A stretch of DNA of 64,000 nt from Imbricaverruca yamaguchii (taxonomy: Eukaryota > Arthropoda > Thecostraca > Neoverrucidae), in assembly GCA_034440575.1 (NCBI GenBank), contig JAOTOL010001524.1, positions 819,501 through 883,500 on the forward strand. The letters are read 5' to 3'. A model generated the notes under the pieces. It had not been told where the DNA came from. It searched no databases and saw nothing but the letters and a program-made list of their open reading frames with translations. The translations under genes were made by a program, and so were the position numbers. Of the stretch, positions 26,101-39,880 are shown piece by piece (positions within the stretch are counted from its first letter, which is position 1; each line of letters opens with the position of its first letter).

Positions 26101-27065
26101 CATTTTCATGGCACGCCAAATCCGACGCTGCGCCGCTAAAAATGGAAGTTCGAATTACCGCAGCCCGTGTAAATTTGGCAACTGCCCTCTCCTACGTAGA
26201 CTCAAGGAACGTGGTGAGAGATGTTTTGCTAGCGCCATCAGCGTTTGTTTGGCAAGCATGCTAGTCTATCGCAGACGCGAGTGGATAAGCAGCCGACCCG
26301 TTAACCTCTACACTCACACCTGAATCTGCATCTCTGTGCCAGACTTAGACTGTCTAAGTCGCCTGCAAGGACGCTGGACAAGCGAGTACAGGTGTCAGAA
26401 GCACAGCGTGGTCGAATGTCCGTGCATACCAGACATGGCATACTGCACTGAGTGCATATACAGTCACCGCCTTGAAGCATGCATACAGAGCCGACGTGAT
26501 TTCAGACGCGACACATCCACCAAGTTGTGCTCCGAGGAACAGAAACAATGAGCCATCATCTCTCCCCAGAACAGCACCCGGGATGCGGGAACCCTAGTCG
26601 GCCGCGCTACCAGCGAGCCCGGGGTGCGGGCAGTGGCCGCCGGCCGCCGCACCAGGCCTGTCGTCAGCTGCAGGAGCTCGCGGATGTCGCCGCAAGCTGC
26701 TTCCATCGAATGCAGATCGAGGCTGCTTCAGGGGAAATGTTGCGATGAAAGTTGGGTAAATATCAACATGAAAAGAGCAGATCTGGCTCTCAGTGAGGAA
26801 AATCACAACTTCAAGTGCTGTAATGCGCCGAGGAACAATTGAAAGTTGGATACCAACGGAAAGGTCTCCGGGTACTTTCTTTTTTCAGAGAAGATTAAAC
26901 ACGCTTTATGAAGACTACCGGGATAAAAGTAGATGGGAATCCTAATCAAGGGAACATATCTGACTCTGGGGGGCAAAATAGAACGCGGAACTCAGTCACA
27001 ACAAAAAAACTATCACCGTTTCAAAGGCGTGACGCGGCTCGGAACAAGCCAGGCCCGGCCTGGTC
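17115..27065. other. no exon recognised; presumed large first intron of dve
   Basis: Ten kilobases without a convincing exon. Noted inside: a g-rich scrap near 23440-23530, a degenerate ggttaggcta run at about 24985-25045 (arthropod telomere-like TTAGG units but irregular), and CpG-rich DNA from about 26560. An undetected short exon cannot be excluded, and one is needed if 17025-17114 is really exon 1. Confidence 0.4.
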
Positions 27066-27099
27066 GTGTACATATGGTACGACAGTACCATATGTACAC
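27066..27099. repeat. near-perfect short palindrome
   Basis: Arms gtgtacatatggtac and gtaccatatgtacac, 15 bp each and fully complementary, around the 4-base loop gaca. It lies in CpG-rich intronic DNA. No element or terminator context is visible. Confidence 0.9.
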
Positions 27100-28155
<1,056 letters not shown>

Positions 28156-28244
28156 GTCCACACACACACAGATACATACATTTATACATACATGCGTACA
28201 TACATACATACATATTTTGCACATACATACACAGACATCAGGTA

Positions 28245-29998
28245 TGAGCAAATACGATTGACAGGGCAACGCCTCTTCTACTCCCGTCAGCTGCTTACCG
28301 CGCTTCTGAGCGCCATGGCTCGAATCGCGGCTCAACCGGTTGTGATGGCTGTCGATCGTGACCAGCACCGTGTTGTGGCGCGTTCCAGGCACAGTTCCAG
28401 AAACGCTCCGGGCGGCCACTTCCCTGACCCATTTCTGGCAAGACCTGGAACACCTGGCGCCCGGCTGAACTGCGGGTGGCAGCAGAGCTGGCGTATTCAG
28501 ATGACATTGCACACCACCGGTCAAGGTCGTGAGGCAGCGTGCATAGCTGCGCCGCCAATCCGCCCGGACGCGGCTGTCGCCAGCAGGCAGACTTGACCAC
28601 GAGAAACACCTGCCCCGCACGTGAGCGCGAGCCGCTCGACTGCGGCCGCACGTGCGCGTCACGCGCACGTGACGGTGTGACGCCGAGTCAGCGTGTCAAC
28701 AGTCGGCCCTGAGCACGATGACTGATTGGAGCGCACGACACTGCCGGCGCGCTGATGGTGTTCGGCTCACCGGCACTTCCGCCCAGCCGGGGACCACCAG
28801 TCGCCGCGCCGGCCAGCCCACGAGGCCGGGGTCGGCGAGGCCGAGGATTAACCGGGTCGTGCCGGCACGCCCGACCAGTCATCAGTTATCGGGCGGATTT
28901 GTCACGTTCGCCGCCTACCGGAACACAGCGTGCACCCGCGGACCGATCTGGAATCCGGTCGGATCGGGTCTGGAATCCGGTCGGCCGGCCGCCGACAAGT
29001 CTGCAGTGCGGATCGGGCGCGGGCACGTACGGCATCGGCGACAGGGCACGGTGGCGACCGTCCACAGGCAGCTATCGGGTGGCCTTCAGGCTCCTGAAGA
29101 AGAACACCGCAACGCCTCTCGTAGCAACCCACAGAACCAAAACCGTGATGCCGCCCACACACATGAAGAAAGCACAACAACGCTCTTCCACTATCCTGCA
29201 GGGAACTTGACGGTCGTAGAACTTTGGGCTGCATGGCAGCCGTAACAATAAGACTAACATGCAACTTTATTCGGAGCACTTACATGGTGAAAGTTGCCTG
29301 TTCAGCTTAGCACCCTTGCAATATGTCTTGAGAAGCGCATTGTTTGAAAATTGTAAAGATTCTCTGGTTAGCACCATTTCAAAATATAATAGGAGCGAAA
29401 TTAACTGAGGGTATCACACCGAATGAAGTGGCCACGTGCATAATGAGAAGTTCAAATGGACAAATATCACATGCAGAAGACTCCACCAGGCTAGGAGGCA
29501 GGTATATTCACGTTTGAACTCGGCATCGTGCGGAAGCCAATAAGTATAAGGTATACGGCTGGCCTTAGAGCACCGACAACAAATTATACGAAACATATAT
29601 AAAAACAGTGATGATCCATAATCAATAGCCATTATTACGTCGATCGTTCAGGTACCTCGTGTACCACCAGAGAGAAGGTCACGTGCGATCCCATTACGAC
29701 CCGTCGACATCAATTATGGCAAGTCAGACCGACGCTCGGGTGGTGGGAAATGACCGTGATTGTAGCTACTACCCCCAAAGGCGAGCACACACATACACAC
29801 AAACACACATGCACATACACACAGACACGCACACGCATAAGTCACCAAAGAACAAACTTACAGACGGCTGAAGCACCGTTCATCGGGTGAGGAGCTTGCC
29901 CCGTGGCATCAAGCAGGGTGTGCCTCCAAGAGCTGGCGCCGCCATCCCATCCGTCGCTGGGGCGGGCAGCCACGACGGCACTGGTCCCGCCATGGTGA
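28245..29998. other. no gene seen; CpG-rich then AT-rich
   Basis: CpG-rich to about 29130 and AT-rich afterwards, with a short CA-rich run at 29790-29840. There are no splice-bounded frames with recognisable domains. Confidence 0.5.
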
Positions 29999-31155
29999 GC
30001 AGGCCGGCAGGTGGGGTGGCAGGCCGGCACCTGACGCGGCCGGTAGGTGGGGTGGAAGGCCGGCAGGTGGGGTGGCAGGCCGGCACCTGACGCGGCCGGT
30101 AGGTGGGGTGGCAGGCCGGCACCTGACGCGGCCGGTAGGTGGGGTGGAAGGCCGGCAGGTGGGGTGGCAGGCCGGCACCTGACGCGGCCGGTAGGTGGGG
30201 TGGAAGGCCGGCAGGTGGGGTGGCAGGCCGGCACCTGACGCGGCCGGTAGGTGGGGTGGAAGGCCGGCACCTGACGCGGCCGGTAGGTGGGGTGGAAGGC
30301 CGGCAGGTGGGGTGGCAGGCCGGCACCTGACGCGGCCGGCAGGTGGGGTGGAAGGCCGGCACCTGACGCGGCCGGTAGGTGGGGTGGAAGGCCGGCAGGT
30401 GGGGTGGCAGGCCGGCAGGTGGGGTGGCAGGCCGGTAGGTGGGGTGACAGGCCGGCACCTGACGCGGCCGGTAGGTGGGGTGGCAGGCCGGCACCTGACG
30501 CGGCTGGTAGGTGGGGTGGAAGGCCGGCAGGTGGGGTGGCAGGCCAGTAGGTGGGGTGGAAGGCCGGTAGGTGGTGTGGCAGGCCGGCACCTGACGCGGC
30601 TGGTAGGTGGGGTGGAAGGCCGGCAGGTGGGGTGGCAGGCCGGCAGGTGGGGTGGAGGCCGGTAGGTGGGGTGACAGGCCGGCACCTGACGCGGCCGGTA
30701 GGTGGGGTGGCAGGCCGGCACCTGACGCGGCTGGTAGGTGGGGTGGAAGGCCGGCAGGTGGGGTGGAGGCCAGTAGGTGGGGTGGAAAGCCGGCAGGTGG
30801 GGTGGCAGGCCGGCACCTGACGCGGCCGGTAGGTGGGGTGGAAGGCCGGCAGGTGTGGGTGGCAGGCCGGCACCTGACGCAGCCGGTAGGTGGGGTGGAA
30901 GGCCGGCACCTGCCGCGGCCAGCAGGTAGGGTGGAAGGCCGGCAGGTGGGGTGGCAGGCCGGTACCTGACGCGGCCGGTAGGTGGGGTGGAAGGCCGGCA
31001 GGTGGGGTGGAAGGCCGGCACCTGACGCGGCCGGTAGGTGGGGTGGAAGGCCGGCAGGTGGGGTGGAAGGCCGGCACCTGACGCGGCCGGTAGGTGGGGT
31101 GGAAGGCCGGCAGGTGGGGTGGCAGGCCGGCACCTGACGCGGCCGGCAGGTAGGG
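29999..31155. repeat. composite minisatellite of 20-bp and 16-bp units
   Basis: Built from a 20-bp unit ggyaggtggggtggmaggcc and a 16-bp unit ggcacctgacgcggcc, mostly joined as 36-bp or 56-bp higher-order repeats with irregular order. All three minus-strand frames stay open across it (425-467 codons of Pro/His/Ala-rich repeats) because the units lack stops on that strand. That is not evidence of a gene. G-runs on the plus strand could favour G-quadruplexes. Confidence 0.95.
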
Positions 31156-32379
31156 TGACAAGGACGCCCGACCTCGGCGCGGCCACCTCGCCGCCCGCTC
31201 CAAGACGACACCACCAGTTCCAGCTTCAAGTAGTTGTTCTTGCACAGTTGTGCTGGTGATCGATGGGGAAGAAATTGTTCACCATTCCGATTTTGAGCTT
31301 TTCGCAGCTAACGCGATGCGGCATTGTGCGACGCTTCAGTTATCGGGAGATTAGCATCAAGCGCAAATCTTCACCTCGGAAGTGGACAATCTGTCGATAG
31401 CCTCGAGCCGTGTCAGCGTGTGGAGGGGAGGTCGACCACCCGGTGGTCTAGATCGTCGGTTGGGAGCGGACGGGGACGCGTCGACCGGTCAGCCGGACGG
31501 TTTATTGGGTCTGACGTGACCGCTGCGAATTTAACGGTCATGGTGCACCATCCAACCGTGACCATCTGATACTCTGATGCATGTATTAGATATTGTGTGA
31601 GCTACTGGTAACTGAGCTTTGTAACAGATGCTTCATGCCCAGTTGGTCCCAGTTTGCCATAGTAATTGCCGCGTTGCATTCTGAATGAAATATGAAACTT
31701 TTGCTGGATCGTTTGAGTTATTTGGGTTCCAGGGCAAGCTTACCATATGGGAAAAGTGAAATATGTTGTGTTTTATGTAATATCCATTATGAATTCCGCT
31801 TCGTCCGAATAGCCTTCCCAAGACAACCGGTGATTTTTTCATGTTCTCATTGTCATGATCATTTTCACGGATGTCGAGATTAATAGAAAGGCTACAGGTA
31901 TACTATCCAGGCTGATGGCAACTGGGCAGTTAGTCGCCAGACTTGTAGCAAGGCGGATTCTGGGAATCTCGTCTTTCTGTAGCAGAATGTGATGGACCTC
32001 ACAACGCAGATCCTAGACAGAAAGTCATGTACGGTGCTGTTACCCGAGCCGTGACGCTCCCGTCCAAAGATGCGATGTTCCCGGTTTAGTCGCGGTAGAA
32101 CTGCTTTTTACTGCGGGAAATTGTTGTTGCATCAGTTTTCCCAGTCTGCCACCATGTGGCTAGCTGACTGATGTCGGCTGTTCTGCGGGGAAGTAATGGT
32201 CGCTCCACTATGCCATGCAGACAAGTATTTGCAGTTGCTCCTGCGGAGGCTGCTTCCAGCTTTCTGTTTTAATGTCAAGCTACTCGACTGAGCTTTAAGC
32301 GTGTGCCACCTGCGGTGCTGTCTGTGTCGTCGAAACGCTCCAATTTGGCAATTACAGCCATAATCAGGTCTGTCGAGGT
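31156..32379. other. no gene seen
   Basis: Mixed-composition intronic DNA with no tandem structure and no recognised exon. Confidence 0.5.
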
Positions 32380-32760
32380 CTCTCGAACAGGCAGTAGAAG
32401 GCCTGTGCAGTCTCGAATGGGCAGAGTCTGTGATGTCCGACAGGCAGCTGGTCCGTTACTTGTGACAGCCAGCAAACGACATGCGATCTGACAGGTACCA
32501 GAAGGTGTACAAGCTTCGATGGCCAACAGAAGGTATTCATCTGATGTTTAATGCGAAACATAAATTAGGCAAGAGGACAAAACTGGCTGTAATATTTGTC
32601 AGGCAACAGTAGGTGTATGATTTTCAACATCAACATAACGCATGTGACAAGCAGCAGAATGGATGCGATATCTCGACAGGCAGCAGGTCTATTACTGACG
32701 GCGGACGGCAGTAGGGCTGTTATTTCCGGCAGACAACAGATGGTTTGCCGTGGCCTCCAG
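32380..32760. repeat. degenerate short repeat, gacaggcagcaggtc type
   Basis: Loose, diverged repetitions of a gacaggcagnaggt phrase about every 35-70 bp. It may be an old minisatellite next to the younger array that follows. Confidence 0.45.
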
Positions 32761-32835
32761 TTGTCCGCTTGATTGCCTCGGACACTTAGCTAAGGCTCAA
32801 GGTGGCACGTCGCGCGTCGTGCGGCTTCCGTCCAG

Positions 32836-34196
32836 GGTCAGCCGCCGGGAGAAGGGCACCAGCGTCGGTCTCATACCAGGCGGGAGGGGTAGTGCTGGTC
32901 AGCCGCCGGGAGAAGGGCGGCCCGCGTCGGTATCATACCAGGCGGGAGGGGTAGTGCTGGTCAGCCGCCGGGAGAAGGGCGGCCCGCGTCGGTCTCATAC
33001 CAGGCGGGAGGGGTAGTGCTGGTCAGCCGCCGGGAGAAGGGCGGCCCGCGTCGGTCTCATACCAGGCGGGAGGGGTAGTGCTGGTCAGCCGCCGGGAGAA
33101 GGGCGGCTCGCGTCGGTCTCACACCAGGCGGGAGGGGTAGTGCTGGTCAGCCGCCGGGAGAAGGGCGGCCCGCGTCGGTCTCACACCAGGCGGGAGGGGT
33201 AGTGCTGGTCAGCCGCCGGGAGAAGGGCGGCCCGCGTCGGTATCATACCAGGCGGGAGGGGTAGTGCTGGTCAGCCGCCGGGAGAAGGGCGGCCCGCGTC
33301 GGTCTCACACCAGGCGGGAGGGGTAGTGCTGGTCAGCCGCCGGGAGAAGGGCGGCCCGCGTCGGTCTCACACCAGGCGGGAGGGGTAGTGCTGGTCAGCC
33401 GCCGGGAGAAGGGCGGCCCGCGTCGGTCTCACACCAGGCGGGAGGGGTAGTGCTGGTCAGCCGCCGGGAGAAGGGCGGCCCGCGTCGGTCTCATACCAGG
33501 CGGGAGGGTAGTGCTGGTCAGCCGCCGGGAGAAGGGCGGCCCGCGTCGGTCTCACACCAGGCGGGAGGGTAGTGCTGGTCAGCCGCCGGGAGAAGGGCGG
33601 CCCGCGTCGGTCTCATACCAGGCGGGAGGGGTAGTGCTGGTCAGCCGCCGGGAGAAGGGCGGCCCGCGTCGGTCTCACACCAGGCGGGAGGGGTAGTGCT
33701 GGTCAGCCGGAGGGGGGCAACCAGGCGGGAGGGGTAGTGCTGGTCAGCCGCCGGGAGAAGGGCGGCCCGCGTCGGTCTCAACCAGGCGGGCAACCCGCTC
33801 ATACCAGGCGGGAGGGGTAGTGCTGGTCAGCCGCCGGGAGAAGGGCGGCCCGCGTCGGTATCATACCAGGCGGGAGGGGTAGTGCTGGTCAGCCGCCGGG
33901 AGAAGGGCGGCCCGCGTCGGTATCATACCAGGCGGGAGGGGTAGTGCTGGTCAGCCGCCGGGAGAAGGGCGGCCCGCGTCGGTCTCATACCAGGCGGGAG
34001 GGGTAGTGCTGGTCAGCCGCCGGGAGAAGGGCGGCCCGCGTCGGTCTCACACCAGGCGGGAGGGGTAGTGCTGGTCAGCCGCCGGGAGAAGGGCGGCCCG
34101 CGTCGGTCTCACACCAGGCGGGAGGGGTAGTGCTGGTCAGCCGCCGGGAGAAGGGCACCAGCGTCGGTCTCATACCAGGCGGGAGGGGAAGTGCTG
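32836..34196. repeat. 62-bp minisatellite, about 22 copies
   Basis: The unit is ggtcagccgccgggagaagg, then gcggcccgcgtcggtctcat, then accaggcgggaggggtagtg, then ct. Copies are nearly identical, differing mainly at cat/cac and tct/tat, with two one-base deletions (near 33505 and 33566) and a scrambled block near 33710-33800. High identity suggests recent or ongoing homogenisation. The first and last units share a cacc variant (agaagggcaccagcgtcgg). Confidence 0.95.
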
Positions 34197-34439
34197 CTCG
34201 GCATTGGCACTAGTGGTGTCCCGAGAGCACTTCGAACGACTCGTGCGGTGCATTTCCGCCAAAGTCCAGTTCCCAACCTGACTGGAAGCATGGATAGCGT
34301 CTCAATATCGCTCCCACTCAAGGCCATCCAGCACACGAGCTCATTCGTGTGTGGCACGGAGACCTGAAGATACAGACGGCCTTAAATCAAGTGTGTCGGC
34401 GCTACGTACCGTTGTGGGTGGCGCTCTGCCTACAGCAGT

Positions 34440-34700
34440 CCCGCCACCTCGTTACCAGACCGCTACCACCACCAGACGGCTACCACAACCAGACCGTTAC
34501 CACTACCCGACTGCTGCCACAACCCGACTGCTGCCACTACCAGACCCCTACCACTATCAAACCGCTACCACTACTAGACCGCTATCTCGCTACCAGCCCG
34601 CTACCTCACTACTAGACGGCTACCTCTACCGCTACCAGACCGCTACCACTACCAAACCGTTACCACTACCAGACCGCTACCTCGCTATCAGACCGCTACC
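34440..34700. repeat. degenerate 15-18-bp repeat (ctaccactaccagaccg)
   Basis: About 15 imperfect copies of a ccgctaccactaccaga unit. The frame of Thr/Pro/Tyr-rich repeats across it is a by-product. Confidence 0.8.
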
Positions 34701-36257
34701 ACAACCATTCCAGCTGTTTGAACAAATCTTATTGCTGCCTTGGACACCAACCCAAAAACCTATTTTTCGGCTCGTAAAACCCCCACCACTCCCATCATTC
34801 CCACAATTCCGGCTATGTTTTCACGCAACATTCCGACCACACCGATCGGTGGACACTCCCGTTAAGGTTTACTGCACTTCACTCGTCTCGATACCGCGCT
34901 CTCAAGTGGTAGCCGAATCCCTCTGACCGCGGCTTTTGGCGGAACTTCGTCCATCCGGACCGCTCAGGCGGCTCGCGGGCTTCCACTCCTCCCATTCCAC
35001 ATTGAATTTGATCGACCGCCGGTATTATCTTTTCATCCCGGGGCATTTGCGAAAGGCGTATTTAGAAAATCCCCTATAATGAGCTGGCGGAGGTCCTGCA
35101 GCTCCGGCGGCCGCCTAAGTCGACAAACGAAGGAACAAAGTCGAACCGCCCGTGCTGAACGCGAATTTCCCCGGCCCAAAAGTTAAGCCGCACGTAATAG
35201 GTCCTTACTGAATAAGAGGAGGTCGGGGATTCATCATGGACGAGGCAGATCCGAGACGCCGTGGCTTACGTGGCTCTGTGCCGGTGGGTCAGTGCACTGA
35301 TAGACGGAGTTATCGTAACGCGCTCCAGCACTACTCTGCCATATAGCGGTGTTTGGAGTCAGACGAGGAAGCCATTGAATCGGTGGAAGGTGGATATAGC
35401 ATCACCAGTAGGCGAGAAAACAGCCAGTAGTGAGCAGAAATAGAATCGGTAGTAGTCTCGAAGAGATCGGGCAATAGTGAATATGCGTCAGCCATAAGTA
35501 GTGGGCCAGCAAGTGGAGCAATAATCGATGGTAGGCGAATGCATAGTCGGTCGCAGTAGGAAGGAATATGTTGATCAGAGAACGGGTAGACAGGCAGGGT
35601 CAGGGACAATGCAGTCAGCATAGGTGAGAATAGATACAGGAGCGCTTACAGCCGGGCCCAGCCCAGGTTCTGCTGATTTACGCTTTTTTTTTGGCTTCAC
35701 AAATTGGGTCGTTTGAGGTGTGGCCGTGACGCATCAACTTCCCCTCTCCTTCCCGGATCCGCCGGTGGCGTCAGGAGCATCGCAACATGAATCGAAACCA
35801 GCAAGGGCCGCACTCGCCCGGCGGTCTGCAGTGACGGCGCCGTGACGGTCCGGTGCGCGGCGTGACGTCCGGCTCCGGCGGCGCCGGCAGGAGCCTCCGC
35901 ACTCTGCAGTGGGGCCAGGGTCGCGTCTGCGGTCGCCGAGCTGCCACCGGACCGGCGTCGGCCGAGCCGGCCGTCGCGCGGTCGAGAGGCCGACCGGCGC
36001 ACCGCCCGACCTGCCTCAATGGCCCGCCGCCGCGCCGCCGCGCCGCCGCCGCGCCGCGCCGCAAGCCGACGGCGCGCGGCTGCGTCGCCAGCGCCGCATT
36101 TCTCTTATCAGGCACGAGCATAGACGGTGCTGCTCCGGCGGCTCGCACGGCTTCCGCCCTCATCCTTTTACGCGGCTGGAGTGAGGCGGCCTCGCTGCGT
36201 CGCCGTCCTATTCCGAGTTTATCACAGAAAAACACTCTCCGCGATACTTCTGCGTTG
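34701..36257. other. no exon recognised; CpG-rich at 35.7-36.2 kb
   Basis: The CpG-rich block at about 35750-36200 has long Arg/Ala-rich frames on both strands, as expected from composition alone. AT-rich islands near 35015-35085 (ggtattatcttttcatcc, tataatgagc) interrupt GC-rich sequence, as in regulatory DNA. Confidence 0.4.
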
Positions 36258-36670
36258 GGATTACAGCAAATCCTATGAATCCGACCATATTCCAAATCCC
36301 CTCTTCGGTCGGGAGTAAAGTTGGCGGCGTACACGGGAAACCCATCTGCGTGGCCGCCGTCGAGCTAGCTGGGAGACAGTCGCAGCGCAAAGTTCTCAGA
36401 GACGGTCGGACGTTTCCAGCGCGGCTCCGATCGGAGCTGACCCCCCCCCTCCCTCGGTGAGTGACGCCCACCCCTCCGACAGCGAGTTTATGCCGCACGG
36501 CCGGCCAAAATTAGAGCGTGCCAAGCTGAATGTACGGATTAGGCCCGATCCCTTCAAAAGGATTAGAGCAGCGGCAGGGGATTACCGGTAATCTTCCGTC
36601 GTCTGCGATCATCAATCATGCCCCTAATCCGATTCAGCTGCAGGGCTTCTAATCTGCCTGTTGGTAATCC
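36258..36670. promoter_or_regulatory. second TAATCC cluster, candidate intronic enhancer
   Basis: Perfect TAATCC/GGATTA hexamers lie at 36258, 36536, 36560, 36579, 36625 and 36665, with TAATCT at 36589 and 36650. Five of the six perfect sites fall within 135 bp (36536-36670). At random about one would be expected per 2 kb on both strands together. The motif matches the one clustered upstream of the candidate first exon and fits K50 homeodomain factors. Enhancer activity is inferred. Confidence 0.5.
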
Positions 36671-39012
36671 TCGATGGCGGGAAAAGCAGGCGACGGACGG
36701 GGAAGAAAATCGTTCCAGTTGGAGGGTCGAGCCGACGTCCTGCCACTGGCACACGCCAAATCCCCCGTCCCCGGTCGTTCGCTTCGCTGCTGTCCACTGC
36801 TATTTACTGAGCCATTCTCTACCCTCCCATTCTGTCTGCGTGTCATCATGGTCGTCTGTATTAAGTTATGTGTTTATGCGCGGCATTGTATGCCAGCATT
36901 TAGGTGAGTTGAAATTTGTTTCAGTGTGTTAATAAACTTCAGTTCAAATTTAGCTGAGTTCAAATTTAGGTAGTTTGTTTCAGCTGAGAGAACTTTGCCA
37001 CCACCCGCCGCCCGCCCTGCGCCTTTGCCACCACCCGCCTTTTTATCCAGCCATGGATGTTGCATTTTGTGTTTGTTCTCCGGATGATATGTCACATTGC
37101 CTTCTTGCCTTATTTTTTATTACATGTTAGCAACCCGTGGATAGAAGTCAGTGCGTTTGTGAAAGGTGAAAGACTGCGATTCCAAACCACGGGAAAACCA
37201 TGCGATAAAATGGTATATTTACGTCGAGAAATGCTACCCAGCCAATTCCTCTGACCGTGGCTGCTAGTAGGGATGGCAACTAATGCAATCTTGACCAGTC
37301 GCCAGCTTGGAGTTTCTCACGGGCAGAACACACTGCCTCACTACTGCTGGCTATTGACGGTACCGATTGTTCGATTCAGCCTAATTCAACTTTCAAGCGA
37401 TACCCAAGGAAGGGCGACCTGAGGGATGATAGCTTGTTAGCTTTGTGAATGCTTGAAGCACCCACATTGAAGCTCCCGGACCCGATAAACAGATGCTATT
37501 TCGGGAGGTTCTGCCCCATCTGGTTTGAGCCATTACATGAGTCTTCTGACATATTAGATATGATCAGGTGGCTTTGTCTATTCCACCATAAAGCATCTCA
37601 AATGATGTATCCCATGTTAAACAAGCTCAGTGACCAGGAAGACTACTTGTACAGAGTTTGAACAGCAACAAATCAATCTTTGTCGTGTCTTATGAGTAAA
37701 AAGAAGTAAAACCATGAGTAGTGGCAAAACCTTGATAGGGGAGGTAGGAGTTTTCAAACCTTCCTCGAAGAAACCTATGATGAGACCCACGGCGCACACG
37801 AATGGGTGGGCACCTCAGACTTTAACTGCACCAAAGGCATTCAATTCTGAAGCGAAGCATGCACCAGTGCTTAAAATGGAACACAATCGCACTAACCAAT
37901 TAGCATGTATGTGAGTAGAGCAGTGCGTACTGGCCGTAGGAGCAGCCTCATATTTAGACAGACAAATGCTATGCTAAAGCATTTTACAATGCAACGGCAT
38001 GACCTAATGTTAGGATCCTTCAATGTTGTGGACAGCTGCCACCTCGGCGTCCCGTCTGCACCCCTTTTGAATGCACCTCTAGGGCTTCCTACCAGCACCA
38101 GACCCCGGTGAGCCGCTGCGGCCACCTCCTCACCAGCGCCGCAGACCGTTTGTATTTTGCGCTGCAGTGCATGGGTGCGTGATAATACGTTGTGAAGGAG
38201 GCCGAATCAAACGCCTCGGGCGCCACTCGGCGCCGTTAAACCCCATCTGAATAGGATTGGTGTGAGAAGACTTAGAGATGAATTTTTGATTGAGTAAGCT
38301 TACGAATTTGAGCCGGCAAAATCGAATTTGTCCAGGACCGGGGATCACGGCCGCCTGGGGCGAAATCTCCTCATTCTACCAGACTTCACGTACTATGGAA
38401 ATGTCGATGGCCCGGACGGCCGCCGCTTGTTGTTTGAGGAGCGAGTTGGTATGCCGAACGCGAAGTGGAGCTCTCTGTGGCTTTCTTGGGTGTCAGTCTC
38501 CGTCGCGGAATCATCTGCACTTTAACAGTCTGAGTAGCTCGGTTACTGGGAGGAAAACTAACGCCGACCATGCTGCATTGATCTGGACAGACGCGGAGGT
38601 CAAGTTCCGCTGAATATTTGCCGGTGTTCGCCATGGCATGGAGCCGTTGCAAAGCATGGAGAACATCGTCCATGCCCTCATTTGATGATATGGTCCCGTT
38701 ACGTTGGGAGTTGGCAATGTGTACCATTTCGTCAGATTTGAGACAGTGGTGAAATAATTGTGCCCCTGGAGGAAGGAGCATCTGTTGTGGCCGTGTACCC
38801 ATACTACGAGGATGAGGCAGTAGCGTTCATAATGTTTTATTGCCAGCCTGATGAAAAGCCCGGATTTGACGAGCCCCGACCGAGGCTACGGGCATTCACA
38901 TCCAGTGTATCTTGCTTGTTGTCAAGCCAAATAAACTGACAAATAAACTGCGCTTTTGACCCCCTGGATATTAGGCTTCCTGTTGATGTGGATACTCCCT
39001 CATTGAATGCAT
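36671..39012. other. no gene seen
   Basis: Unique-looking intronic DNA. A frame of 138 codons on the minus strand at 38386-38802 has no recognisable domain and no splice context, so I do not call it. Confidence 0.45.
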
Positions 39013-39016
39013 TTAA

Positions 39017-39725
39017 CCCGCGCCGTCTTTCCGGTCAAATCCTCCCATCCCGTCTCGAAGGGGGGGGGAGGGGGCGGTTGAAGACCCCCTCTAAAATCCA
39101 AACTAAGCATCGCAAGAAAACGAAAGCGATGTCATCGAAAAGCGCTCGACGAGTAGCGTCCGGGTCCATCCTGCAAAACAATTTCCCTCCAAAAGTGACG
39201 TCACCAGGGGGCTAGATTTTCACGACTTCTCACGACTTGCATTATGTTTTTGACTCTGAGGAGTTCATTTTGTGGATTTATGAAGAAAAATAAATTATTT
39301 GGAATGAGAAAAGGACAGCAAAATTCACCAGGGCTATAATTTTTTTCGCCTCAAAATAAAATCTTTACTTTTTTTAAATTTCAAAAAATTGAGTTTTCAA
39401 GTTTTCTTTAATTTTCTTTTCCGATGGGTAGAGCAGGCTGATAAACGTTGTTTGAATTCAGCTTGCCCTAACACAAAATGCTTACTTTAGCCAGAATCCT
39501 CTATTTGAACTGCATTTTGGCAAATACGCAAAATTTATATGTAGTCAAAAACGAAAAACGAAAAATTCAACTAGTACATTTTGTTGCATCCCTGAAGATA
39601 AGCAAACGTTGAAAGTTTTGTTAAAATATCCGTATCCGTTAAAGCGTGACGACTGGTTGAACTTTTTTGGAGGTGACCTCACTTGACCTTGACTAACTCG
39701 TTGACCCTAGATGACCTGACCTAAA
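39017..39725 (+). mobile_element. dispersed repeat, copy 1 (possible TTAA-type DNA transposon)
   Basis: Shares about 700 bp, diverged but colinear, with 54870-55650: a ccggtcaaatcctc start, an aaactaagc and aaaacgaaag block, a ttgagttttcaagtttt block and the closing cacttgaccttgac and ctcgttgaccctagatg block. Its left end TTAA|CCCGCGCCG (TTAA at 39013) resembles the end of the element at 62078-63079. No coding capacity is present, so it is non-autonomous. The right end is not defined and may extend to about 39920. Confidence 0.7.
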
Positions 39726-39825
39726 AATTTTGAATCAGCATGTCAAATTGATGTGGGAAAAGGTATGCCAAATTTGGGCGCGCTGCCGCGCGCTGTTCGT
39801 CCGCTTTCCGCGAAAAACCTGAGTT

Positions 39826-39880
39826 AGTTAGTTATTAGGGTTTAAGGGCGCATCGACTACATTGGTCATGTAGCGCCCAG
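39826..39880. repeat. short dispersed motif, copy 1
   Basis: agttagttattagggtttaa followed by gggcgcatcgactacattgg closely matches 52196-52248 (ggttattggagtttaggggc then gcatcgaatacatcgg). Probably the end of an unidentified SINE-like repeat. Confidence 0.6.

Noticed and set aside
29842..31245. Frames of 425-467 codons on the minus strand, Pro/His/Ala-rich repeats
   Set aside because: All three frames of the same strand are open, which follows from a stop-free 20/16-bp unit; there is no start, splice or domain evidence.
35771..36334. Arg/Ala-rich frames on both strands
   Set aside because: Expected from CpG-rich composition; no matching domains or exon borders.
38386..38802. 138-codon minus-strand frame
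   Set aside because: Composition is not clearly protein-like and I recognise no domain or exon borders.
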